Shown piece after piece: positions 13,723-20,578 of a DNA stretch of 64,000 nt. This DNA comes from Pyrinomonadaceae bacterium (GTDB lineage: Bacteria; Acidobacteriota; Blastocatellia; Pyrinomonadales; Pyrinomonadaceae): NCBI GenBank assembly GCA_036277115.1, contig DASUNM010000024.1, forward strand, positions 1-64,000, written 5' to 3'. The stretch's first letter is position 1. Each line of letters opens with the position of its first letter. The translations under genes were made by a program, and so were the position numbers. Under the pieces are notes generated by a model that did no database searches, had not been told where the DNA came from, and was given only the letters and a program-made list of their open reading frames with translations.

Positions 13723-13896
13723 CTTCGAACCTCACATTGCCCTTGTTTGCACCTCAAGCGAGCTGCTCGCGCGGGGACGGGTCCTGCGCGATCGCTTCAA
13801 TGGTAGTTACCTTCCGATTGCCAATCAGCGACACCGGAACGACGCAAGACCGCCCCGCCCTGCGCGCGGGTTTCTAACTTGCCAGCTTGATTTGAC

Positions 13897-14373
13897 ATGA
13901 GCCTGCGTGCTGAAATCTTCCTCGTGAAAACTACAAATTCCATTTCGAAATTCTGCTTAATACTCGTGTTGAGTTTCTTCAGCACGCTGCTTTGTGCGTC
14001 AACAACCTTTGCCCAGTACACACCTGAAAAAGGATCCGTGGAACGAAAGGCGATCACGGACGCTTTGCGGGTTCCCGTCGAGAAGAAGCTGAAACAAAGT
14101 GTCGTTTTTAACATTGACCATCTCAAGGTGCAGGACGACTGGGCCTTCATGTTGGGTGCGCCGCGAAAGCCCGGCGGGGGAAAGCTTGATTACAGCAAGA
14201 CGTCTTACGCGGAAGCTCAGCGGCTGGGTATGTTCGACGATGGTATCAGCGCGTTACTGCACAAAGTCCGCGGCCGTTGGACCGTCGTTAAGTACATCCT
14301 CGGCGCGACTGATGTGCCGTACATCGGCTGGGACGAGGAGTACCGGGCGCCTGCAGGAATTTTTCCAAACTGA
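13897..14373 (+). CDS. Hypothetical secreted protein
   Basis: This protein of 158 residues has an N-terminal hydrophobic signal sequence (about residues 20-38, CLILVLSFFSTLLCASTTFA, cleavage probably after FAQ). The mature part has no family I recognise. It is soluble-looking and ends with a conserved-looking block (TVVKYILGATDVPYIGWDEEY). A GTG nine codons downstream is an alternative start, and no strong ribosome binding site decides between them. It lies alone between the rpoC terminator and the lysine-rich small gene. Function unknown; probably periplasmic. Confidence 0.7.
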   Translation: MSLRAEIFLVKTTNSISKFCLILVLSFFSTLLCASTTFAQYTPEKGSVERKAITDALRVPVEKKLKQSVVFNIDHLKVQDDWAFMLGAPRKPGGGKLDYSKTSYAEAQRLGMFDDGISALLHKVRGRWTVVKYILGATDVPYIGWDEEYRAPAGIFPN

Positions 14374-14445
14374 ACTTACCTTGGGTTAGGATGTTGTGGA
14401 TTTCACCGCCGGTCTCAGCCGGCGTATTCCTCAAGGAGATAAAAC

Positions 14446-14613
14446 ATGCCGAGCAAAGGAATAAATCCTGTCCAACATTCAGAAGGAAGGTTTTCAAGGG
14501 CAACCAAGAAGGAATCAAGCCTGTCCTCGCTTGCAAAAGGAAAATCCGCCGCAACTAAGAAGGGCGGCAAGAAGAAACCGGCGGCGAAAAAGAAAGCCAC
14601 TAAGAAACGCTGA
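14446..14613 (+). CDS. Small lysine/alanine-rich basic protein (histone H1 tail-like)
   Basis: This 55-codon gene begins MPSKGINPVQHSEGRFSRAT; the last 25 residues are almost only Lys, Ala, Thr and Gly (KKGGKKKPAAKKKATKKR at the end). Such tails are typical of small nucleoid- or RNA-binding basic proteins and resemble the C-terminal tail of histone H1. Support for a real gene: a strong CAAGGAGAT ribosome binding site 5-10 bases before the ATG, an open frame, and a terminator 30 bp after the stop. The specific function is unknown; binding to nucleic acid is inferred from charge. Confidence 0.72.
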   Translation: MPSKGINPVQHSEGRFSRATKKESSLSSLAKGKSAATKKGGKKKPAAKKKATKKR

Positions 14614-14642
14614 GCAGGAAACTAGCCTGCCGATGCAAAAAG

Positions 14643-14678
14643 AAACCGGCGCGGTGTCACAGCCCCGCCGGTTTTGTT
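14643..14678 (+). terminator. Intrinsic terminator of the lysine-rich small gene
   Basis: AAACCGGCG (14643-14651) pairs with CGCCGGTTT (14666-14674), followed by TGTTT. The stem is the same as that of the rpoC terminator, suggesting a stereotyped terminator sequence in this genome. Confidence 0.8.
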
Positions 14679-14971
14679 TACAACAATTAACATAATTTAC
14701 GGCACCTTTGACCCTCGCATAACGTTTAACTAATCACCCAGGCATTTAACGAGCCGAACATTTCCCAGGGAATCAACCGGTTCGCGAGAAATTCAGCCCC
14801 CATCAATTGAGCCCATCCACCCTGTAGTGAGCCCAGCCACCGGCGTGTCATGCGGTAGTGCGTTGATTCGAATTCAACATCCCGCACGCCACGATCACTG
14901 TCATTTCTATGAGTGCAGAGAGGCGCTCATTGTGTTTGAAAACTTGGCAGAACCACGAGGGGCTCAAAACA
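14679..14971. other. Intergenic region with no recognisable gene
   Basis: About 290 bases between the terminator and the TPR gene. I see no coding potential, RNA gene or clear repeat. It presumably holds the promoter for the TPR-protease pair, but no convincing -35/-10 pair stands out. Confidence 0.5.
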
Positions 14972-15901
14972 ATGCTGAGAAACTTAGTAGTAATCCTGTT
15001 GTTTGTGTGGGGGAATTCACTGACGGCTGGGGCGCAACCTCGCGAACCGGCAGCACAGTGGTTCGAGCGCGGCCAACAACGTCTCGCGAGAGACGATTTC
15101 GACGGCGCAATAGCCAACTTCACAAAAGTGATTGTGCTGAACGTCGCTCGTAGTGATGACGACAAGCGGCGGGCAAGGTCGGAATTCAACGAAGCGCCGC
15201 CCACGGACGCGGTGACCTTTGTCAGTCCTTTGGTGGCCGCCGCATATGGCAGTCGTGGCCTGGCGCATTATCGAAAAGGACAACTGGCGGAGGCGATCGC
15301 TGACTGCGATCGGGCGCTTGCTCTGAATCCCGGCTTAACTCAGGTCTACTCGAATCGGGGCGTAATGCTTTGGGTGAAAGGCGATCTCGACAGCGCGTTG
15401 GCTGACTTTAATCGCGTCATCAAAGCGCAACCCAATAATGCACCCGCCTACGAGAATCGCGGCAACCTTCTGTTCGACAAGGGCGATCTGGCCGCGGCGC
15501 TCAAGGATATTGAGCGCGCAATCGCCCTGGACCCTCGCAAGGCGGCGTTCTACAGCAGTCGTGGCCAGGTGCGTCAGGAAATTGGAGACATTGATGGCGG
15601 CTTGGCCGACTGCGATCAGGCGATCAGCCTTGAGCCTAATCTGCCGCGGGCGTCTTATTGTCGGGGGACGGCGTTGTATGCGAAGGGAAATTTCATTGGC
15701 GCCGCCGCCGCGTTAAAGAAAGCGACCCAATTGGATCCCAATCTGGCTGAAGCGTACGGTAATCTTGGCGCAGTTTTGTTGCGCCTGGGCCAGGACGCGG
15801 AGGCCGAAAAAGCATTTGCGGAATGCATCAGGCTGGACCCTTCAGCGCAAGCCAAACTGGAGAGATTCAGGCGGGAAGCGAGAAATCCCGCAAGAGAATA
15901 G
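14972..15901 (+). CDS. Secreted TPR-repeat protein
   Basis: This 309-residue protein is built almost wholly of tetratricopeptide repeats, which act as protein-protein docking surfaces. A signal peptide spans residues 1-21 (MLRNLVVILLFVWGNSLTAG, then AQ). About seven TPR units follow, with hallmark W/Y..G..A/G and ALxLxP positions (YGSRGLAHYRKGQLAEAIAD, CDRALALNP, YENRGNLLFDKGDLAAALKD). A 30-residue non-TPR insert (RSDDDKRRARSEFNEAPPT) separates the first unit from the rest. The start at 14972 was chosen because it begins the signal peptide; earlier in-frame codons give a poor N-terminus. The partner is probably the adjacent TPR-protease. Confidence 0.85.
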   Translation: MLRNLVVILLFVWGNSLTAGAQPREPAAQWFERGQQRLARDDFDGAIANFTKVIVLNVARSDDDKRRARSEFNEAPPTDAVTFVSPLVAAAYGSRGLAHYRKGQLAEAIADCDRALALNPGLTQVYSNRGVMLWVKGDLDSALADFNRVIKAQPNNAPAYENRGNLLFDKGDLAAALKDIERAIALDPRKAAFYSSRGQVRQEIGDIDGGLADCDQAISLEPNLPRASYCRGTALYAKGNFIGAAAALKKATQLDPNLAEAYGNLGAVLLRLGQDAEAEKAFAECIRLDPSAQAKLERFRREARNPARE

Positions 15902-16070
15902 TATTTTTCTTTCCAAGTCCGGGTTCTTGCGCTATTATCCGCGCGAGGTCGCCGCCCCCGGCGGCCTCGACGCTTCCCCGACCAGCGTTGATTCCCCGAT
16001 AAAACAACGAAGTCCCGACGCGTTGGGACTGAGTACCTTCAGTCGTTTTGGTTACGCAAGGAGGTTCCCC

Positions 16071-17261
16071 TTGAACAGAACTTTCCCCCGCCTCGTAGTT
16101 TCCTTGTCTCTATTTGTCTTCGGTGCGTCAATCCACGCGCAAAATGCTGGCGTCCTCCCTGATGGTCGGGCCAATGCCGCGACTGCGCAAACAGAGTCGC
16201 TTCCCGAACTTGTGCGTCGCGTAAAGCCTTCCGTCGTTTCCGTCTTAACTTACGACTCAAAGGGAGAGCCGCTAATCAGCGGCAGCGGGTTCTTCATTCG
16301 TCCGAATGAGGTCGTTACCAACGTGCACGTCTTGCGGAACGCGCACCGCGTCGAGGTTCGCACGCTCGAAGGGAAAGGGCGCACGTATCCAGTCAGGGGC
16401 GCGTTTGCGATCGACGATGAGGCCGACCTGGCGCTGTTGAGTGTGGACTTGCCCGCCGAACGTTCGCGACCGTTACCACTCGCTACGACTCTGCCGGAAG
16501 AAGGCGAGCAGGTTTTCGTCATTGGAAATCCCCTGCGCCTGGAAGGTTCGATCAGCGACGGCATTGTTTCCGCCATCCGCGAAGTCCCCGCTTTAGGACG
16601 CATCATTCAAATCACCGCGCCCGTTTCGCATGGAAACAGTGGCAGCCCTCTTTTCAACATGCGCGGACAGGTCATCGGGATCGTGACGGTCAAAGTCACC
16701 AACGGCCAAAACATCAATCTCGCTTTGGGTGCGGCGCGCGTGGCCTCGCTTCAGTCCGGGCCCCTCATCTCGTTCGATCAGGTGGGAACGAGAAACCGAT
16801 CCAATCAGCCGGAAGCGCTCGCCGATCTTTGGTATCGCGGCGGGATCGATTCGATGTGGCTGGGGAATTACGAGAACGCTCTCAACTATTTCGAGACCGC
16901 GGCGAATCGGAATCCCCGGCGCGCGGAAACGTGGATTCAAATTGGCTACTGCAAAGTGAAGCAGGGCCGGAACGATGAAGCCATTCGCGCGTACCAGCGG
17001 GCATTGGCGTTGCGGCCGAACTCAGCCGACGCGCACAACAAACTTGGCGACGCGTACTTCTACGCCGGCCGATTCACGGAAGCGATCGACGCTTATCATG
17101 AAGCCGCGCGGCTGCGACCGAAGGATGGGGAAGCTTATTACAATCTCGCGCTCGCTTATCTGGAAATTGGTGATCGCGCAGCAGCGATGACGCAAAGCCG
17201 CGTGCTCGCGACGATTGATGCGGACCTGAATAAGAAATTGCTCAGTGAAATGCAGCGGTAA
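16071..17261 (+). CDS. Trypsin-like serine protease fused to TPR repeats
   Basis: This 396-residue exported protein has a signal peptide (residues 1-23), then an HtrA-like S1C protease domain with a complete triad: H86 (VVTNVHVLRNAH), D119 (DDEADLALL) and S190 (SHGNSGSPLF). Instead of the PDZ domains of DegP/HtrA, the C-terminal half (about residues 270-390) holds three TPR units (WIQIGYCKVKQGRNDEAIRA, AHNKLGDAYFYAGRFTEAID). The start is a TTG at 16071, preceded by AAGGAGG, a near-perfect ribosome binding site. The longer frame upstream has no signal sequence. It probably cleaves envelope proteins presented through the TPRs. Confidence 0.88.
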   Translation: MNRTFPRLVVSLSLFVFGASIHAQNAGVLPDGRANAATAQTESLPELVRRVKPSVVSVLTYDSKGEPLISGSGFFIRPNEVVTNVHVLRNAHRVEVRTLEGKGRTYPVRGAFAIDDEADLALLSVDLPAERSRPLPLATTLPEEGEQVFVIGNPLRLEGSISDGIVSAIREVPALGRIIQITAPVSHGNSGSPLFNMRGQVIGIVTVKVTNGQNINLALGAARVASLQSGPLISFDQVGTRNRSNQPEALADLWYRGGIDSMWLGNYENALNYFETAANRNPRRAETWIQIGYCKVKQGRNDEAIRAYQRALALRPNSADAHNKLGDAYFYAGRFTEAIDAYHEAARLRPKDGEAYYNLALAYLEIGDRAAAMTQSRVLATIDADLNKKLLSEMQR

Positions 17262-17267
17262 GTCGTG

Positions 17268-17334
17268 GCGAGTAGCTCGACCGTTAGGCCCTGAAACAAC
17301 CAAGACGCCCTCTTTGACGGTCGGGCTACCGCCT
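17268..17334. repeat. Imperfect palindrome (GTAGCTCGACCGT / GACGGTCGGGCTAC)
   Basis: The left arm GAGTAGCTCGACCGT and right arm GACGGTCGGGCTACC are imperfect complements about 35 bases apart, just after the protease stop codon. This is another dispersed-type palindrome; it has no T-run and so is a doubtful terminator. Confidence 0.5.
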
Positions 17335-17456
17335 CACTTAACAAAATTCTAGCCCCCATCGCCTCGATTTCGTACAATCCACCTTGGCGAGCAGGGTCGC
17401 CTCCCCTTCTTCGCGCATCCGTTCCGGATGTATCTCACACGAATGGAACATCCCCT

Positions 17457-18668
17457 ATGAGCGCAAACGTTGGCTTGGCAATTCAGTGTGTCGGCATCGT
17501 GCTGGTGGCGTTGCTGACGATCTCAATGCGCGGATCGATCAAGAGCGCCGCCGTAAATTACTGGGCGGCCGCCTGGCTGTGTCTCTCACTGGCATTGGTG
17601 AGCCTGTTCATCGGGATTCAGGTTGGTTCGGGACAGAAACTTTTCTTCTCAGGTTATTTTCTCGGCGAGTACGCGTTCGGTCTTTTGTTTATCGCGGGCT
17701 GTCGTCACTACGCGACCGGCGCGCGACTAAACCGGCGCGCAATTTTCGTCGGGGGCGCGGCCGTCATCGTCGCCGCCGTGCTGCCTTTTCTATCAGCCGA
17801 TTTTAATGACCTCTTTATGGCGCACGCGACGATCTTTGCCGCGTTGTTTGCTCTCTCAGCCTTGTCGCTGCGCCCGGCTTTCGGAAGCGTAAAGAGCAGC
17901 CCCGGATTGCGCGTCATGCTCGCCGCGCTGGTTCTGCTGGCCATTGATTTTCTGCATTACGTCCCCGTGTTTGCCGCGCGCAAAGGGCTTTGGAAATTCA
18001 CGGTGCCGGCGAGCTACCTGCAATACACCTCGATCTTCGATTTGATTCTCGAAATCCTGCTCGGCTTTGGCACGATCATGGTTTTGCTTGAAGGCGTGCG
18101 GCGCGAAGTCGAGGCGACGAATGCGAAGTTAACGCACGCGCACGACCAGCTCGAAATGACGGCGCGCATGGATCCCTTGACGGAAGCCCTGAATCGGCAC
18201 GCGTTCCATTCGCTGCTGAGCCGCGGCGAGGGCGGCGAAGCGCAGGATGTGGATGGCTGTGTCGCGATTATCGACATCGACAATCTGAAGCCGATTAACG
18301 ACACGCTCGGTCACAGCGTTGGTGACAAAGCGATTCGCGCCGTGGCTCGCGCCGTGCGCTCGCTGATTCGTGCCGACGATATGCTGTTCCGTTGGGGTGG
18401 GGACGAATTCATGGTCTTGATGTTCAAGCTTGATCAGAAGGAAGCGCGCCGGCGCATGGAGGCGCTGAATTCGGTTCTGGAAAGCAATGCGGAAAAGTGG
18501 ATCAACGCGCCGGCTAAGGTTTCCGTCTCCGTGGGAGTCTGGGGATTTGTTTCGTTGAATGAACTCGGCGCCGCCATCGAGAAAGCCGATCAGGCGATGT
18601 ACCGCACTAAGCAGGAACGACGCGCGAAGTTGAAGCCGGTAATCAATCCGCAGATAGCGCCGACATGA
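17457..18668 (+). CDS. Membrane-bound diguanylate cyclase (GGDEF)
   Basis: The enzyme makes cyclic di-GMP from two GTP. It has 403 residues. The N-terminal half (about 5-215) holds six or seven hydrophobic membrane segments, probably a sensory module. A short linker with coiled-coil character (EGVRREVEATNAKLTHAHDQLEM) leads to the GGDEF domain, which starts MDPLTEALNRHAF. The active-site motif GGDEF is intact at residues 314-318. RADD (305-308), exactly five residues before it, is an intact RxxD inhibitory I-site. The enzyme should therefore be active and product-inhibited. The signal sensed is unknown. It stands alone and converges with the flavoprotein gene. Confidence 0.92.
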   Translation: MSANVGLAIQCVGIVLVALLTISMRGSIKSAAVNYWAAAWLCLSLALVSLFIGIQVGSGQKLFFSGYFLGEYAFGLLFIAGCRHYATGARLNRRAIFVGGAAVIVAAVLPFLSADFNDLFMAHATIFAALFALSALSLRPAFGSVKSSPGLRVMLAALVLLAIDFLHYVPVFAARKGLWKFTVPASYLQYTSIFDLILEILLGFGTIMVLLEGVRREVEATNAKLTHAHDQLEMTARMDPLTEALNRHAFHSLLSRGEGGEAQDVDGCVAIIDIDNLKPINDTLGHSVGDKAIRAVARAVRSLIRADDMLFRWGGDEFMVLMFKLDQKEARRRMEALNSVLESNAEKWINAPAKVSVSVGVWGFVSLNELGAAIEKADQAMYRTKQERRAKLKPVINPQIAPT

Positions 18669-18670
18669 AG

Positions 18671-18760
18671 TCAGTACCACCTGCGGTAGCGGGTGGTTGA
18701 TCTTGGAATCGAAAATAACTCGCCCTGCCACATCTAACCCGCTACCGCAGGTGGTTCTGA
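18671..18760. repeat. Long inverted repeat, CCTGCGGTAGCGGG family
   Basis: Arms of 24 bases (18671-18694 and 18737-18760) are inverted copies with one mismatch, sharing ACCACCTGCGGTAGCGGGT. They lie between two convergent genes. Single arms occur after rpoC (13654) and at 37090-37117. The pair could fold a long hairpin on both transcripts and so act as a bidirectional transcript end. Confidence 0.85.
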
Positions 18761-18765
18761 CTATT

Positions 18766-19467
18766 TCAGTAGTTCGTCAGGATATCTTCGGGCGGGAATC
18801 CCATCTGCTCCAAACGATCTCTTGTCTGCGCGATCATTTCGCGCGAGCCACACACCAAAGCCACCGGCGATTTCAGATCCGCCAACACGTGATCCAGCAA
18901 CGACTGCACATAGCCGGTTGGCCCTGACCAATCATGTCCGTCGGGACGCGAGATCACCTGACGCAACTCGACTCCAGCCTTTTCCCAATCGTCGATCTCG
19001 TCTCGATAACAAAACTCGTCGGGCGTGCGCGCGCCGTACAGCACGACTAGCTGACCAAATCTCTCACGACGGTTCAAAACGTGTCGCAGCGCTGAACGCA
19101 GCGGCGCGACACCTGTGCCCATCGCAACGAAAACTACGTCACGTCCGACCTGCGCGTCCAAATGGAATCCGTCGCCGGCGACGCCGAGCAGCTCAATCGT
19201 GTCGCCTTCTGTCAGATCGAATAACGCGACGCTGGCTCCAATGGTCCGCTTAACGAGAATCTCCAGTTCGCGATCTTCCGGCGCGCCCGCGAAGGCAAAA
19301 TAAGCCGGCTCGTGTCCATCGACGCTAAGAATGGCTACCTGGCCCGGACGAAAAACGATCTCATGCGACGTTTCGGCGCCGGCAGGCATTAGATCAAACG
19401 AACGAATCTCGCGCGCCTGTTGGCGCATGCGCGTAACGATTAGTTGGCGAGAAGATTCTTCTGTCAT
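18766..19467 (-). CDS. FAD/NAD(P)-binding oxidoreductase, ferredoxin-NADP reductase type
   Basis: This 233-residue flavoprotein has the ferredoxin-NADP+ reductase fold. The N-terminal FAD-binding barrel contains FRPGQVAILSVDG. The C-terminal NAD(P) domain has VFVAMGTGVAPLRSALR, VVLYGARTPDEFCYRDE and VCGSREMI, and ends with an aromatic-terminated PEDILTNY, as usual for the family. It lacks the C-terminal [2Fe-2S] cysteine motif of hydrogenase or sulfide-dehydrogenase gamma subunits. It transfers electrons between a nicotinamide cofactor and an unknown partner. No partner gene is adjacent. The ATG is at 19467 on the minus strand. Confidence 0.85.
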   Translation of the reverse strand: MTEESSRQLIVTRMRQQAREIRSFDLMPAGAETSHEIVFRPGQVAILSVDGHEPAYFAFAGAPEDRELEILVKRTIGASVALFDLTEGDTIELLGVAGDGFHLDAQVGRDVVFVAMGTGVAPLRSALRHVLNRRERFGQLVVLYGARTPDEFCYRDEIDDWEKAGVELRQVISRPDGHDWSGPTGYVQSLLDHVLADLKSPVALVCGSREMIAQTRDRLEQMGFPPEDILTNY

Positions 19468-19525
19468 CGGGCGTCAGCGAACAGTGTAGATGATCCGTTT
19501 GGCGAGGAGAAAGCTGGGGGTTCTT

Positions 19526-19644
19526 CTAATTCACACCTGCTTCAGCGCGGTGAGTTGAAGTGAGTTCGGAAAATGAAACCGTTTAAGCTGTTTCCGAATC
19601 CAGTTGTCGTTCGTTGCACCGCGCTGAAGCGCGGTGCGAATTAG
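19526..19644. repeat. Dispersed palindrome, TTCAGCGCGGTG family (copy 1)
   Basis: The left arm CTAATTCACACC, then TTCAGCGCGGTG, and the right arm CACCGCGCTGAAGCG, then GGTGCGAATTAG, are inverted copies. The centre contains GAAACCGTTTAAGC and TTTCCGAATCC. Copies with the same outer arms and the same GAAACCGTTT core occur at 36696-36775 and 50858-51000. Confidence 0.8.
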
Positions 19645-19730
19645 AGTGCAGCCACCCGTGGAATTTCTTTTCAGGTCGCGACCCAACTTCCACAGTCTGA
19701 CATGCGAGTCACCCAGCCGACGTTGTATAT

Positions 19731-19828
19731 CTCCCTCCCCGCTTGCGGGGAGGGGTTAGGGGGTGGGGGTTAAGACGCGTGGCGTCCTCACCCCCTAACC
19801 CCCTCTCCGCAGGCGGGGAGGGGGAGAA
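19731..19828. repeat. Dispersed palindrome, CCCTCCCC...GGGGTTAGGG family (copy 1)
   Basis: The left arm (CTCCCTCCCCGCTTGCGGGG, AGGGGTTAGGGGGTGGGGG) and right arm (CCCCCTAACCCCCTCTCC, GGCGGGGAGGGGGAG) are near-perfect inverted copies around a short centre. A related element is embedded inside the S9 peptidase gene (22751-22843), and a mini-version is at 60655-60681. Confidence 0.85.
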
Positions 19829-19919
19829 AAGTCACTGCGAGGGGAGCACTGCGGCAGCCGTGTTTCAGACTTTGAAATCCTGTCCTTCTGAAATCGCCGG
19901 TGCTAGAATGCCGCGCGAG

Positions 19920-20570
19920 ATGAGTACTTCTTCCCCGCGCAGGCTGGTGCTGATTTTGGCAGTTTTGATAGCGTCAACGGCCGTGGGCGCGGCTCAATCC
20001 GGGCGGCGCAGCGGGGTTAAGTCGCCCGTGCCCGCGCCACCGCCGGTTGCAAGTCCCACGCAAGAGCTGTCGAAGCCGAAGCCACCGGCGCGGTTTCAGC
20101 TGTTCGTTGGTATTGATGTTCCCACTGGTTTTGATGGAGTGCCGTTCCGAGGTTCGGACATCGTTCTCGAGGAGTGTGTGCGCCGGCTCGCGCAAGCGAA
20201 CGACGTGGCGGTCACGGTGGCGAACCAGCCAATGACACGCAGCGAGGGTTTGAAAGCGGCCAAAGCCGAGACAGTTAGATATGTCGTCTGGTTGCAGGTT
20301 CGTAATGAACGGGCTGATTACGGCGCGGACGTTTCGGCGCAGAACGCCCAGCTCTATGTGACTTACATGATCTATGAACCCGGCACGGCGAAACTTAAAG
20401 GCTCGGGGCGCGCGCAATACCGAACCGGGAGTTTGGGAAACGTGGGTGTAACGGGTCCCTCAGCGCGCCGCGCGGTATTCTCAGACTACGAGATTAAAGA
20501 GACCGCTAAGCAGGCAGCCGACAAAATCCTCGACGCATTTCAAATTAAGATTGGCGGCTGGCCGCGGTAG
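19920..20570 (+). CDS. Hypothetical secreted protein with AQSGRR mature start
   Basis: This 216-residue protein has a signal peptide (MSTSSPRRLVLILAVLIAST, cleaved probably before AQSGRR) and a Pro-rich linker (about residues 35-57). The globular part begins RFQLFVGIDVPTGFDGVPFR and contains YVVWLQVRNERADYGADV and LYVTYMIYEPGTAKLKGSGR. I recognise no family. The frame continues upstream into the palindrome at 19731-19828, so those codons are almost certainly not translated; ATG at 19908 is the other plausible start. Probably periplasmic; function unknown. Confidence 0.7.
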   Translation: MSTSSPRRLVLILAVLIASTAVGAAQSGRRSGVKSPVPAPPPVASPTQELSKPKPPARFQLFVGIDVPTGFDGVPFRGSDIVLEECVRRLAQANDVAVTVANQPMTRSEGLKAAKAETVRYVVWLQVRNERADYGADVSAQNAQLYVTYMIYEPGTAKLKGSGRAQYRTGSLGNVGVTGPSARRAVFSDYEIKETAKQAADKILDAFQIKIGGWPR

Positions 20571-20578
20571 ACTTCAGG

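Noticed and set aside
15765..16070. Longer N-terminus for the TPR-protease
   Set aside because: The extra 102 codons overlap the preceding TPR gene and give no signal peptide, whereas TTG 16071 has AAGGAGG and begins a signal sequence.
19743..19919. N-terminal extension of the secreted protein at 19920
   Set aside because: Those codons lie within and just after a palindromic repeat, and a signal peptide starts only at 19920.
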